NCBI GenBank assembly: GCA_030704615.1
Contig: CM060734.1
Coordinates: forward strand, 46,518,042-46,582,041
Length of the DNA stretch: 64,000 nucleotides
Reading direction: 5' to 3'
Source: Takakia lepidozioides
Taxonomy: Eukaryota > Streptophyta > Takakiopsida > Takakiales > Takakiaceae
Shown here: in pieces, positions 44,100-56,299 of the stretch
How positions within the stretch are numbered: the stretch's first letter is position 1
Layout: every line of letters begins with the position of its first letter
The notes under the pieces: model-generated
Seen by the model: only the letters and a program-made list of their open reading frames with translations
Database searches by the model: none
Told to the model about the DNA's origin: nothing
Translations under genes and position numbers: made by a program

Positions 44100-44680
44100 A
44101 CCAAAGGAAACCCACAAGCAAGAAGAGACAAAACCACAGCCATAAACAACCCATAAGCAACTACTGTCTTGCATCCAAACACACATGCATGAGCAGCCCA
44201 AAGGTAACCCTCCTGGACATAAGCTCCCAAGCATTTCTCATGGCACAAAATGGAAAAAGGTATAGAAGACTTTTATAACAGATTTGGGTTCCAAGGAATA
44301 GACAGTAGAATCTCCCTTGTATCATGAGGTATAGAGGGCAAGAAAGTGGTGCTTCATACTGCTAGTGAAGAACTGCTGGGACCAAAAGGAAAAACAAATA
44401 AGAAGACGCAAATCCAGAGGCATGAGCAGCCCCAAAATATCGGGGAATGACGGGATTCCCCAAGGGTCCACTCCAAATGCACATAAGCTGCCAAGCATTT
44501 TTGATGAGACCAAAGTGTACAAAAAATGAAAATAGGAGCCAAACCACATGCATGAGCACACCAAAAGCAACTACTGCAAAGGCGACGGCCAAAGGATCAA
44601 AGCTCCCAAGCATACAAGCATTGCTGGACTTTAAAATAGAATACGTCATTAACAAATTGGGTTCCAAGTAGTAGACAGAT
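44100..44680. repeat. Diverged direct duplication
   Basis: Shared blocks such as AAGCTCCCAAGCAT (44222, and near 44600), ATTGGGTTCCAAG (near 44285 and 44657) and CATGAGCAGCCC (44191 and 44421) recur over units of about 120-370 bp. No coding content is supported. Confidence 0.5.
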
Positions 44681-44901
44681 CAATGTCCCGTGCAACTGGT
44701 GAAGTCCTTTCATTCCCCCCCACTCATGTGCACCCATTTGAAAACAGAGGGGAGCACATTGCAAAAGCCCATTGCTTGCCATTGCAACTTCTTTACTTGG
44801 AAGATGTGACCCTTATCCCAACCGTGCTCGGGGCATTCTCATATCAAGCACATGAACCCTGCCAAAAACCTAAAAAAATCAAAAAGCAAATGCCCACTTA
44901 C

Positions 44902-45749
44902 CTCTCGTGGAAGAGGAGCTGGCCGTTTGGGTGCCCTCTGAGCATGCGTTGCATTGGGAGGCTTGGTCAGTCCACATGCACCACTGATGTAGTTCTCCAA
45001 ATCTGATACCTTGTCCACATCATCTCCATCCTCGTCCTCCTCTAGCTCCTCGTCCATTTCCTCCTCCGAATCGCCGTCATCATCTATTTTGTAATCCTCA
45101 TCGAGCTCCTGATCACGCTCGTCGAGTTCCTCTGCCTCAGAGCCCACCAACTGGGGAGTCTCGGGCTCTTCCTCCGCCATCGAAGGTAATGCTAGTTCTT
45201 TCAAGCGCCCGCTTCGTCGAGGAGGCCCGTTCCACACAACTTTGGAGCTCCTAGTCGGCCGTTGTACACTCCTGGCTATGCTGCGCACACATTTCCAAAA
45301 CCCTGTGAGAATCTTGCCCTAAACAAAAGGCGATCGTGAAAGTGCCATCACCATCAAACCTATGGGGGGGAAAAGCAGTAGGCTAATGTGGTGGGAAATT
45401 CCTACTCGCTACCTGTGTAGCATGCATACTAAGGACAAGGGTGATCTGCTCACCTGCGCGCAACGCTCCCAATGTTCAGCTGAGACAACGTCTCCTTGTT
45501 GGCTGCTATGCGCCTCTCTCGCTCTTCCTCGTAGGCAGTGCGTGGAGGGGTGTCGGGTGTAGAGGCCTTGGGTGCAGAGGGCTTGGGTGCGGGTGTGCGG
45601 GACGCCAGTGCAGTCGGGTAGGGTCTTCTTGCGGAGGTGGTGGGGGTGCGGGCACTATGCGCTTGGGGGGTCCTGCTGTTGCGTCGTGCCATGGCGGGTT
45701 CCTCCTCGTCACTCAAATTGCAGTAATCGACCTCAAACAAGACTACCAT
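44902..45749 (-). CDS. Unrecognised acidic two-exon gene, partial
   Basis: Exon 1 (45749-45454) starts at ATG and encodes a Ser/Thr/Pro/Ala-rich basic segment ending in a charged helix (EEERERRIAANKETLSQLN). Exon 2 (45280-44902) encodes a basic start (RRSGRLKEL) and then about 60 residues dominated by Glu and Asp. The intron has a good donor (CAGGTGAGC) and acceptor (GTGCGCAG) that keep frame, and exon 2 ends at a consensus donor (GAGGTAAGT). At least one more exon is therefore expected below 44900, but I could not place it. I do not recognise the family. Its start lies only about 170 bp from the first CACTA exon, in divergent orientation, so it may be a second gene of that transposon or an unrelated nuclear protein. 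Confidence 0.45.
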
Positions 45750-45917
45750 GATCTACTGATCAAACAATAGAAGGAGCGCATGTCGGAAACAGAGGGGAGG
45801 TGGACCCGCCATACGAATACTCCAACGCCTGCAAGCCAGACGTAGGTTCCCCACATCCGAGCACTCGCTGACTTCCCACTTCAAAAACTACTCAAACCCA
45901 GAAGCGTTTCGTCATAA

Positions 45918-48900
45918 ATGAGAGAGGTCGGAACTAGAAACACCCGGCGCCGCAGTATGGTGCCCGACACTGACGCAAGACTTTGGCAAATCGAGGAACG
46001 ACGTGCAACTAGACTGGGTCTTTCAAAGATAATGTGTCCCTGCAACGACTACCATGGGGGTCGACTCCAATTCGTGGAAACTGCCAAATTGCATTTGCTT
46101 GCCAACAACCGGGATCCACTGTTGGGTTATCCCATGGTGAGTGACGTGCATCTCTCGCCTCACTTCTTGCAGACATAACTGAGGATGAAGCCCTTAGAAT
46201 GCTAATGTTGAACGGCCCTCTACTGTACATGTACGGTGGACTACTGTATGGAAACTAGCACGGTCAAATAGGAGATTCCCTGTTTTATACAACAAATTAC
46301 ATTTTGGACAAGACTATACTCTTATACTTTGGAGGTGAACATGCAGGTGGAGAGTGTCGACTTCGAAGACGAAGACTTTGTGGAAGAACGTAGCCCCCCT
46401 GAGGATGATGTTCCGAGACAGATTAGCCCTGTTCCTGTTCGTGGTGGAGAGAATCTAGACCCCGACGTCGACATCATTCGCATGTTGCAGGAAACGTTTG
46501 CAGTTGCAGATAATGTACAAAGCACCATTAATTAGGATGAAGGGCTTGGAGAAGACGAGCGCCATCATGATGGACAAAGTCATGGGGATGGGGATGATGG
46601 TGCTGCTTTCCAATTTCAGCATCAAGCAACCACACCTCTGTATGTTGGCTGCCCCACCAGCTGCTTGAGTGCGACGTTGCTCTTGCTCAATGTTAGTGCT
46701 ACTCATGGTGTCACAAACGCAGCGATGGATGAGCTTCTGAAACTTTTGCACGGACATCTATTGCCTAAAGGGAATTTTTTGCCCAAATCTCATTACGAAG
46801 CGAAGAAACTTATAACAAAAGCTGGGCTTAATTACGATAGCATCCATGCTTGTGAGAAGGGATGTGTGCTATACAGGGGAGATCTGCAGGATGCACCATC
46901 TTGCCCTAAATGTGGGGCGCCTCGGTACATCCCTGGCATGAAGACGTTGGTTCCACAAAAGGTCTTGCGGCATTTCCCCTTGATTCCCCGGCTACAGCGC
47001 ATGTACAAGTGCAAGGAGATATGTAAGCTTATGGTGTGGCACATGGAGAACCAAAGTCAAGATGGGAAGATGAGACACCCGCCTGACAGCCTTGCATGGA
47101 AATACACTGACGATACATGGCCTGCTTTTGCAGTTGAACCTCGCAACTTGCGACTAGGTCTGGCATGGGATGGTATCAATCCCTTTGGTGATAAATCAAC
47201 AAAATGGTCTACGTGGCCTGTCTTGCTCATGAACTACAACCTTCCTCCTTGGCTGAGCACAAAGCCTTTTTTTATGATGTTGACACTCTTAATTCCAGGG
47301 CCGACATCCATGAAGAAGACCAATGCGGATGTGTTCTTGCAACCTCTGGTGGATGAGCTGACCGTGTTGTGGGAAGGTGTTAGGGCTAATGATGCATCTC
47401 GCAATGAAGGATCAAGGACCTTTGTCATGAGAGCCATTCTGATGTGGTCAGTACATGACTATCCTGCATATGCCATGCTAGCAGGGTGTGCAGTTGGGGG
47501 CTACAAGGCTTGTCCCGTGTGTGGGCCCAATCTTGATGCCAGGCACTCCAGTGCACTGAGCAAAATGGTGTACCAGGGGCACAAATGTTTTTTACCAGCA
47601 GGCCATCCATATAGATGCAATCGCAACCACTTCAATGGAGCCTCCGATCACAGACCCCCCCCCAAGTATCCATCGTGGATCAGCTCCAAAATGCGGAGGA
47701 AAACGAGAGGTTCATGGAAACATTCGGCAGACGTCGCCGGAATGTGTGCCCTGCCAAATCCCATGGCATGAAGCGAAGGTCGATCATTTGGAACCTGCCA
47801 TATTGGAAGGTGGGTATGTCTTCATTGTTTGTTTGTCGGCAGAACTGATTTCATAGTTGCATGGATACAGTTGTAAGGATCATCACACATGACTTAGATT
47901 TCAGCCTAATGCAAATTGCATGAAGCAAGTTTGGAGTCGCCTATGTATGGCACATGTAGCAGCAATATGGTTGTTTCCATGAAAATGTCTGGCTTTTGTC
48001 TCTCAGGATATTGTCTGCAGCATGCAAGACTGGTTTCTTCCTTTTCCCATTATTAAGATGGCATCTCTTGGCTTTACCATCAAAGTATACCATATTGATG
48101 GTGGTTCCATGATTGCTGGATTTGTTGATACGGTATACCCTTGATGTTATGCACTGTGAAAAAAACATTTCTGAAAACATATTGCGCACCATATTGGGGG
48201 AAAATGACACAGTAAAGAGCAGGAAGGACATGGAGAATGAGGGCATACGACCTCACTTATGGTTAAAACCCCACCACAAAGATGGCAGGAAGTTGGTGAA
48301 GCCGCAGGCTCCTTACGTGTTGAATCGACAGGAAACTACTACCTTCTATGCAACTTTGGGTGCTCTAAAGACACCGACAGGGTATGGTGCTTCATTTAAA
48401 GAAGCATATTGCTAAGAACAAGCTTTCACACATGAAGAGTCATGACTACCATCTACTGATGCAACAAGTTCTACCTTTGTGCATTCGAGGTTTGCTGGGC
48501 AAAGGTCCAAGGCTCGCAAACATGAAGCTATCTCGTGTATTTCGCGCATTGTGCATGAAAACAGTGGATCCCGAGGAACTACCAGCCCTGAAGGAGGATG
48601 TGGTTGTAACGCTTTGTTTGTTGGAGAAAGAGTTTCCCCCCTCATTCTTCGATCTCATGACCCACTTGTGCTACACCTTGTGGATGAATTGGAGGTTTGT
48701 GGTCCTGTTAGTTCACGTTGGATGTACCCCATCGAGAGGTACATGAAAAATTTGAAGGGATATGTGAAGAGCTATGCCCGGCCAGAAGGTTTGCATGGCC
48801 AGCAGGTATTCTCTTGATGAGGCTCTTGGCCTCCTCACAGAGTACATGGCTGCATTTCCAGGAACTCGTAGAAGGATTTGGGATTCCAACGAAGAAGAAA

Positions 48901-49849
48901 GTGTTGCGGGAGAAGTATTAGAGGGCGAAGGAACTCCAAGGAAACTGTCGGCTGAGCTTCGGGCCAGTGCACACGACTATGTGCTTCACAACACGGCGTG
49001 CATGAGACCGTTTCTAAGGTAAGTATACATCATTTATTTAGCTTCACATGCTAACTCTGGGGTATTTTTCCGGATACAAAATTCGCGCATTCTCAATTTT
49101 CACTCAACCTCTTTGTACATATTATGGTTCTGACTAAGTGTGAATTGAGTATGACCAGACTTTATGATATTGAGAAGGCCACCATAGAATCAGCCAAAGC
49201 CGAATTTCGAGCCACATACAGCACCCAAGGGAGAAATGCACACCAACGCACCGTTCCATACCCTGAAAACATGTTGCCTTTGCCTGCTTTTCATATGTGG
49301 ATACAGTCGGCAGGACAAAATGTTGTTTCAAGAGGAGCAGCGTATGATGCAAATATTCGTCATCTGTGTAAGCCACCAGGGTTTGTTGCTCATTTATTTC
49401 GCTCTATGTGGGCATACAGAAATCACTACAGAGTGGTGGAAACAGGTGTGGTTGATTACCATGTCACATTCGACTATGGGGTTGCACAGATTTTTGCCGA
49501 AGAGTCAACGGGAAGGGGGGTGTGGATGGTAACCCTGTCATGAACTAGCTGCAATATGTTGGTGTTGTTCGTGAAATTTTACAGCAAGTTTTTTTTTGCA
49601 GATGAGTCCTCCAACGCTGGTAACTGGAAAGTAGTACTTCAGAAGGAGCCGCGCTCATGGCGCGTGGTACATGATGTCACTGGTGTCAGCTTGGGTGAGA
49701 ATGAGTCATGCGTAAGGATGCAAGTGGCGGAGGCATTGGAGGATGTGAATCCCAACACAGAATTTGGACCTTCAACGACCCTTACCGAAGCTGAGATGGC
49801 TACTATTGCTATGATGAGGCCCCCACGAAGGGACGAACCATGGCACTGA
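45918..49849 (+). mobile_element. CACTA (En/Spm) DNA transposon, coding interior
   Basis: The coding order of a TNP2-type transposase is present over about 3.9 kb: transposase-associated zinc domain, Transposase_21 core, DUF4218-like region and C-terminal region. Terminal CACTA repeats were not located, so the true ends lie outside these limits. The element is broken by frameshifts and at least one stop. Confidence 0.8.
45918..49849 (+). pseudogene. TNP2-type CACTA transposase, frameshifted
   Basis: A first exon (45918 to about 46136) carries the transposase-associated signature (KIMCPCNDYHGG, KLHLL), followed by a GTGAGTG donor. An acidic segment (46329-46532) ends in TAG, but the frame continues to the core. 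The core (46560-47640) shows DELLKLLHGHLLPKGN, IHACEKGCVLYRG, CPKCGAPRY, LAWDGINPFGD, WPVLLMNYNLPPWLS and GGYKACPVCG. A run of nine C at 47652-47660 shifts the frame; coding resumes (ENERFMETFGRRRRN, IIWNLPYWK) to a GTGGGT donor at about 47810. The next exon should begin at about 48120 (LLIRYTLDVMHCEKN), but TG stands where acceptor AG is expected. Further shifts occur near 48395, 48662 and 48790. DUF4218-like sequence and a C-terminal block (to 49849) follow. No functional protein can result. Confidence 0.85.
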
Positions 49850-49919
49850 GATAGTGAGGATTGCAACACTGACCATGAGTGTAGTGAAAATAGTAGCGAT
49901 GAAGATGACTACATCTGGT

Positions 49920-50380
49920 AAAAAGACAATAGCGTCATGTTGACATTTAAACTGACACACTAAATGACATTTTGAGTTCCAAATCACAGGACACCCTGTG
50001 CTTCAGCCACTGGCCTGGTAAAAGGACAATAGCATTATATGACATTTTGAGTGGCACACTGAGGGGCATTTTGAGTCCCAAATCACAGGACATCCTGTGC
50101 TGCAGCATCCACTTGTTGCGGTTATTTTCCCTGTGAATATAGCAACGAGGAAGATGATTCCTAGTAAAAGGGCAATAGCGTCATGTTGCTTCAGTTGTTA
50201 CTCCACCTCTCTACTATCTCCCCCCCTTCCCACATCCATGCCTTACTTACTCTATAGCTACGAACTGAATTCTGATGCCCCTGCTCCTCCCTCCCCCTCT
50301 CTATTAATCACGCTGAACAGTCAATTGTACAAAATGCTTGCCAAATCACAGGACACCATGTGCTTCAGCCAGCGGCCAAC
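49920..50380. repeat. Direct duplications downstream of the CACTA transposase
   Basis: A unit of about 100 bp (GACAATAGCGTCATGTTGAC, GACATTTTGAGT, CAAATCACAGGACA.CCTGTGCT) is present at 49925 and 50025, with partial copies at about 50165 and 50342. Such duplicated DNA could belong to the subterminal region of the transposon. Confidence 0.65.
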
Positions 50381-52626
50381 TCCCCCACTCCACTTGTTCT
50401 TTTTCCTAAAGCATGCTTTCTATTTTCCCTGTGTTCAGATTGTGGGGGTTGGGTGCAATGTGTTGGGGATGTACTTCTTTATGATGTTTGTTCTAGTTTG
50501 GTGCAGTCGGGGGACAATCTGCACAGCAAGTCACATGTTGGATCTGATGGGCATTGCAACTGTGGATGGTGATTCACATGTCTTCCCCACTAATGGGACC
50601 CCTCTGTTCATGCTTGGGATTTGGCAAGTTCGTAAACCCCCACTTTTTTGACTGTGTGCTTGCAGGTCACATGTGCTGCATGGGGCAGAGCCATTCAGTT
50701 GGCTACAGGTTCAATTCCTCCGCACATGACAGTATGTGGCCCTATTTATGATGGCTTTGACTTACTCATAGAGAGGGCTCGTGTGTTGGTTACTCTATTT
50801 TTGGCTTGTTTAAAAACCCTCACTGTGACAGGGATGAGGCTTCTATCATTGCTCAATTTTCCACTTGTGATGGTGGAGGAGAATGTTCATGAATCACAAG
50901 AAGGTCTGTGGCACCTCGGAACCCATGAATTCAGAATCATGGAGATTCCAGATTCATATATAGCCAAAGTTGATCTTTTGCTTTGTGATTTCTCTCTGTT
51001 TCTCATGTTTGTGAGATTCAGTGCTTCATCCCTCTGCATGTACCACCCCGCTTTGTCATGATTGCGAGTTGGAATTGTAGAGATGACCTTTCTTTGAAAA
51101 CATACATATTTTGTATGGGGGGCTTGAGGTGAGCAATCTAGAGACCATTATGTATTTCAAACACTAATTACCAGTCCACATTATGGGTGTGTACTTTGCT
51201 TGCTTTCTACCCCCCACATTATTTGGTCCTTCCGAAAATAAAACTCTTTCTTGCTAGAGCTGGAAGCTCATGGGCGCTATGCCTTCAACCATCCGAATGT
51301 GCTGTTATTTGTTCTGAATGTGGACATCACCACATGTGCACTTGTAATTTTACCGCCCATTACCAAGTTGTTGCACCACACATGAAACAAAAGTATTACA
51401 GATTCATAAGCAGTATGGTTGAAAGGTCTGAGAAGTAGATAACAAGTGGCAAGCTGAACGTCGTACAGGGGACACTCAGTTTTTGACAGGAGAGGCCAGT
51501 TAAGTACCTAAACTTGAGGCAAAACCCAAAATGATAATGTATGCAGGCTGAAATGTGGATAGTCTCTGCATTGCTACTGCTTCACCCCCAAACCATCATG
51601 GCCACAAGTACCAACGCTGAAAACTGAAGCAGAAACGTCATGCATGAGACGATTGCGGGAAGCTACAGTGCATGAATGTATATTGCGGTGTATGTCAATG
51701 ACACTGTGTATATCCTCGCTCACCTCGATCCATGATCACCATGACATCGTGCTCATCCGAGAGGGCATGGAAGGCCAGTCAATGTGTACCACAGGGAGTA
51801 ATCGTGGAGCAACGGGTACTTCTTGCCAACAGATCGGAGCCTCTTATTGCAATTTGCAAGGCACCAAAAGTAGGCCACATGCTCCTTCTTGTGGATGCCA
51901 CTCTGACCCAACTAGTGGAGCACGACGATGATAGCTTTTTCTGCGCAGGCATTCTGTCCTGGTACATGTTCTTGGGCTGCCTTCTGCTTTTTGACTTGAA
52001 GATCAAATGCGCAATTCCAAGCGCAACGGTTTCATCCAGAATTGGCTAGTTTCGCAGACGCTTCTGCTCGACTTCACGGTAGTGAGAGGCCCGTTTCCAC
52101 ACCTGCGATTGAGGAGGCATTCCTGCACACTTTGAAATGCTTTGCCGAGATAGAGAGTCCATTGGAGTGCAAAGCAAGCAGATGAAGGAAGCAGACGACA
52201 TTCGGTAATGCGCGGGAACCACCTTGTTTGCCAAAGTGGACAATGGACAAGTCGCACATAGGGAAATCATGCCTGTGCCTTTTCCAGCACATCGGTGGTG
52301 ACTGGGCATTAGGGGCTGGTCTCACGGTGCATTTTCCACGCCGTATGGTCCATTCCACACTTCGTAATTAACATGCAGGAATTATGGTGTTGGTGAGATA
52401 TGTAACTAGTTTTATTTTATTTTTATTTTTATTTTTTATAAATAAATGAAACAAGGAGGCCGTGACATGGGACTTTATATGGGGAAAAAAATAAAACCCC
52501 CATGAACGCCATGAGAGTCACACACTGTAGTGCGACCATCTCTTTGTATTTTCGAGGCCAGATTTGGAAGTTCGTGATTTATTTCGTTTGCAGCGGAGTA
52601 CTAACTAAACCCATACACCACAATCA
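50381..52626. other. Intergenic or transposon-derived DNA, no supported gene
   Basis: Short frames in both strands without clear domains. The minus-strand frames at 52046-52358 are Cys- and His-rich (SSASFICLLC, FPMCDLSIVHF) and may be a decayed zinc-binding exon, but the reading frame changes and no family is recognised. Confidence 0.3.
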
Positions 52627-55486
52627 GTGGAAATAATTGTATGTTCCCATTTCACACAGGTGTGTAACATGCCATGTAAACTAAGCCAACCCCTGCCACG
52701 CTCATGGCTATTTTCACACCGTTCTTGCGTGGGGTGTGGACCACATGTGAGACACCCCACAGTTAGGGCATATTTAGATCCACACCTTGGCTCAGTGTAC
52801 AGACCCGTGATAAAAGCCGTGGAATGTGCCAGGCGTGAGATGGCAGAGCTGTGGAAAAAGCCGGTTTCTCTTCTAGTGATACAGTAACAATTTTGTGTGC
52901 AAGTTCTGTAGGGTACCGCCTTGCTGCCTTGCAATGTGTGGCGCCAGAATGTACTATGTGGTGCATCGATTCAAAACCCTGACTAGAGCCTGTGTCCATT
53001 TCGGTTTTCACAACCACCCTGTGTCCAAGGGGGATTACAAGGAGAGCGTTGAGACAGTCTTGCGTCTGATAAGGCAAGAGTTGGATACCAATCCAACTGG
53101 AACCACATCTGCAATTGCCATAGGGGCGAGCAAGTCCTTTCTGGAAAGCCATATTTTGTGTGCATCGGATTCGGTTGGAGGAAAATTGGAGGGACCAGCT
53201 TTGGACACTGTTATGGACCATTTCTCGACTTTGACTTCTCCAAACATTAGGAATCAGGTGAACGCTTTAAGAATGGGCTTTGGGAGCCGAGGTTATATGG
53301 ACAATATTATGGATTTGAAGAGAAGGAGCATGTACGACTACATCCAATACAACGTTTTCCCGGGGCAAAGAGCCAGGAAAGTGTTCCTGTTCAAAATGTC
53401 CACAAAAGGTGAGGGCAGCGGAGTCAGCCTGGTTAAACGTATGCAGAAGGGTGGCGATCTAGGCAACTGCTTCGTTATGTTCGATCACGTCAAGAGGGCT
53501 AAAGACTGGACCACAATAACATGTCATGTTTACGACCCTGTGTACCAGCGTGTCATGACAATTGCAGTGTGTGACATACAGTCAGAGGACACAGATTCAC
53601 ATCAGCTCATGTGGGAAGCTCTCATTTGTGTTATGGCCTCCAATGGTCTCTCATCTCCCAATTTTGTTGGTTTCATGGCCGACAGTGCTCAAGCTAACTT
53701 CAACGCTGTCCGCATTGTATTCGGGACGGGAGATCCAAAAGTGCCAGTGCCTGGAAGAGAACGTACGTGTCTTTTCCATTGGACACAATCCCTGGATAAA
53801 CACACAAAGGCAGACATCAAGCCAGATATGCATAGTATGCATCGTCAACTGTGCAAACAGTACAAAGACGCCAAAACTATGGGGGAAGCGAATACATTGT
53901 TCCTGGTGGTACTCATCTGGGGCGGCATCGGAGGACAGCATGAGGGCACTGGAAGACTGGTTCGCATTTTGGCACTTCCGTTACCGGCAGTGGGGAGCGG
54001 CCATGACAACGGTGAGCGGTTTGCATTCACCTTCCTTTGGGTGCTTCGGATATATCTTTCAGGGTCTCATCCTAATATCGGCTTTGTGTTTTTTTGCCTT
54101 GCAGCATATGTCCATTGAGGAGATGGTGGACATGCCGTCTTGCAATCTAGCGGAGACAGTGCACAATGTCTGGTTGCAGCAATCCGGCAAAAAAAGAAGA
54201 GATTTGTATGCGGCTACGGCCGATGACCTTATCCATGCTGTGCAGCAGCAAACCAGATACAGGTCATTCTTGAGGGGTGGCCTTGGAGGCAAAGGCCCGG
54301 ACATGAGCGAGTTGATGTTGCGGGCAGCCAGAAGATCGGGGGATCCCAGCAAAATAGCGCGGGCAGTGAGCATATGTGCAGATGGCACCCCTCTCGTGGG
54401 AAGAGCTCCTCATCTAAAAGGCGAAGAGAGATTCGGGTCTTGCAAACGGAAATTGGATACCCCTCTCGGATCAGATGCAGACTCCCATAGGGCGGACAGG
54501 GTCAACTTCTCGACGCCACGTGTTCCCTTGGATCAGAGATGGAATTGCGGAACATCCACAGGTGAGGGCCATTCTGCCCCAGACCGGACCCCTACATCAA
54601 GCACTGTCACTGCAATGGTTGAAGACCAGAACGTGGTGCGACATGTAATAGAGTCCATATGTTTGGACGAGGTTTGGCATATAGAACGCACAAGTGCTGG
54701 ATCGCGTGTGAAATGCGCAGCGATCAGGGCCACCAATCATGAAAATGTACATCATTAATATCCAGAGGGAAAGAACGCACTGCAACTCCTACATTCACTG
54801 GTTTGTTTCTCCCTTATGGCCAAGGAGAGGCAAAGAACCACAAGTTTTGGTTTTGCGCTGACGATTGCGGGAGATGTGTACGTGGGACAGTGAGGCCCTC
54901 CGTGGTGAGGAAGCCTACTCCACCAACCGTGTGGCTTGTGAAGATGGGCACATGTCTCACTCACCAAGAGATCGCAATGCTGGAAGAGGCGGGTTTCTCC
55001 CTAGCCAGACATTCCATCACACGTGAAGGTGCTTCAAGTACAAGCAGTTCACAGGTACCTCCGCCTGACGCTCACTTGTGGCCAACCAGACGGAATGGGA
55101 AGCTGGTTCGACGATTCCCTCCAACCGCAGAACATTATGGCAAAATCGAGTCCGCGAGAATGCTTCACGCTCGTGTTGCGGGAACAATGGAAGTGCTTGA
55201 TCCAGGGTATGGTCGGGTCTTCACCATGATCTCATCCGCATCTGCGCTGCAAGACAAGACGTACGACATCACTGTTTCCAATTTTCCAAATTGTACCTGT
55301 CCTGATTTTGTTGGTATGCTTTCAAGTAGTTTGGGAAAGAGAGGGAAGTTCATACCGTGCAAACACCTTTGCTTCGTCTTCTTGATAAGGATGGTTTGTG
55401 ATCCAAAGCGGGACTTCTTCATTCACCAAGCCACTATGAGTTTCAACGAAGTCAACACACTTCTACAGCGGGATACAAGCCCATAG
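52627..55486 (+). pseudogene. MULE-type transposase with SWIM zinc finger, frameshifted
   Basis: A leading segment (about 52720-52880, YLDPHLGSVYRPVIKAVECA) is followed by a frame (52895 to about 53890) with a Cys/His block (ARMYYVVHRF, CVHFGFHNHPVSKGD). A MULE-like catalytic region comes next: DIQSEDTDSHQLMWEAL, FVGFMADSAQANFNAVRIVF and RERTCLFHWTQSLDKHTK. Near 53895 the frame shifts (coding resumes with WWYSSGAASEDSMRALEDW). An in-frame intron of about 93 bp (ACGGTGAGCG to TTTGCCTTGCAG, about 54010-54103) precedes a long helical region. A second shift near 54750 leads to the C-terminal part with a SWIM finger, CTCPDF then KFIPCKHLCF (about 55290-55375), ending at the stop at 55486. Catalytic region followed by SWIM is typical of Mutator-like transposases and proteins derived from them. 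The two shifts make a pseudogene likely; start and terminal inverted repeats were not found. Confidence 0.7.
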
Positions 55487-55690
55487 AAAACATTCACTTG
55501 ACACTCCGAAATCTGTGTTTTCCTTGACTACAACTTGTAATGGAATGACTGTTCAAGTCCAGTGTCTCTCAATGTATGTCGTCTAACATCTTTGCTATGC
55601 GTGGGTGAATGCATTTGTCGCATTGGTCTGTCATTCTGTTTTCATTAGCAAGCACAAGAAACTACCTTCAGATAGACAGATGATCAAATC

Positions 55691-55712
55691 AACCTCGTGT
55701 TAACACGAGGTT
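55691..55712. repeat. Perfect 22-bp palindrome
   Basis: AACCTCGTGTT is followed directly by its reverse complement. It lies about 200 bp after the MULE/SWIM frame. Confidence 0.9.
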
Positions 55713-56066
55713 TACTTGGAGTTTTCCAAATCCCCCTTGTGCCGACACGCGGTAGCGTCGTTGCTTCACTGCATACGCAAGCGGACCTAGTCGTGCACCG
55801 CCGTAACACTGGTATGTGAACTACGATCCAGAACATCATTTCTTCTAAGTGCCCTTGTGAATGCTGCAAGTTTGCTTCGTGTTCCTGATATCGCGATTCT
55901 TCTTCTACGCATGCAGCCTCCCACAAACCAGGTAGCGATGATGGGGAAGGGCAACAAGAGGGACGGTGAGGGACCATCCGGCCCCAAACAAACACCAGCA
56001 GAGGTGCTTTCCTTACTTTGCTTCCCTTTGTCTCTGTTTCCTCACTTCCGCGGTTATGCCATTCAG

Positions 56067-56299
56067 GCTTGCGTCAACGTAAGCCTGATCGAGGGAGGGT
56101 CGTCTGTTGTTCGTATGAATCGCTTTTGAGTCCCGCATTCAGACTTGCGTCAACGCAAGCATGAAACCCCAATACACCATGATTGCTTTGCTACTCTGCC
56201 ACAGAAATAATGCAGTTTTGGTGAGAGTGAAAGGAGAGTGTTTTCTGGTTTTCGTTCAACATGGGTCACTCGACTGAGGGTTGCGTCAACGCAAGCTTG
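56067..56299. repeat. Three copies of a hairpin-forming motif
   Basis: The near-palindrome CTTGCGTCAACGCAAGC or a one-base variant occurs at about 56069, 56144 and 56280 with different flanks. Each can form a stem of eight or nine pairs. There is no coding sequence around them. Confidence 0.8.
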
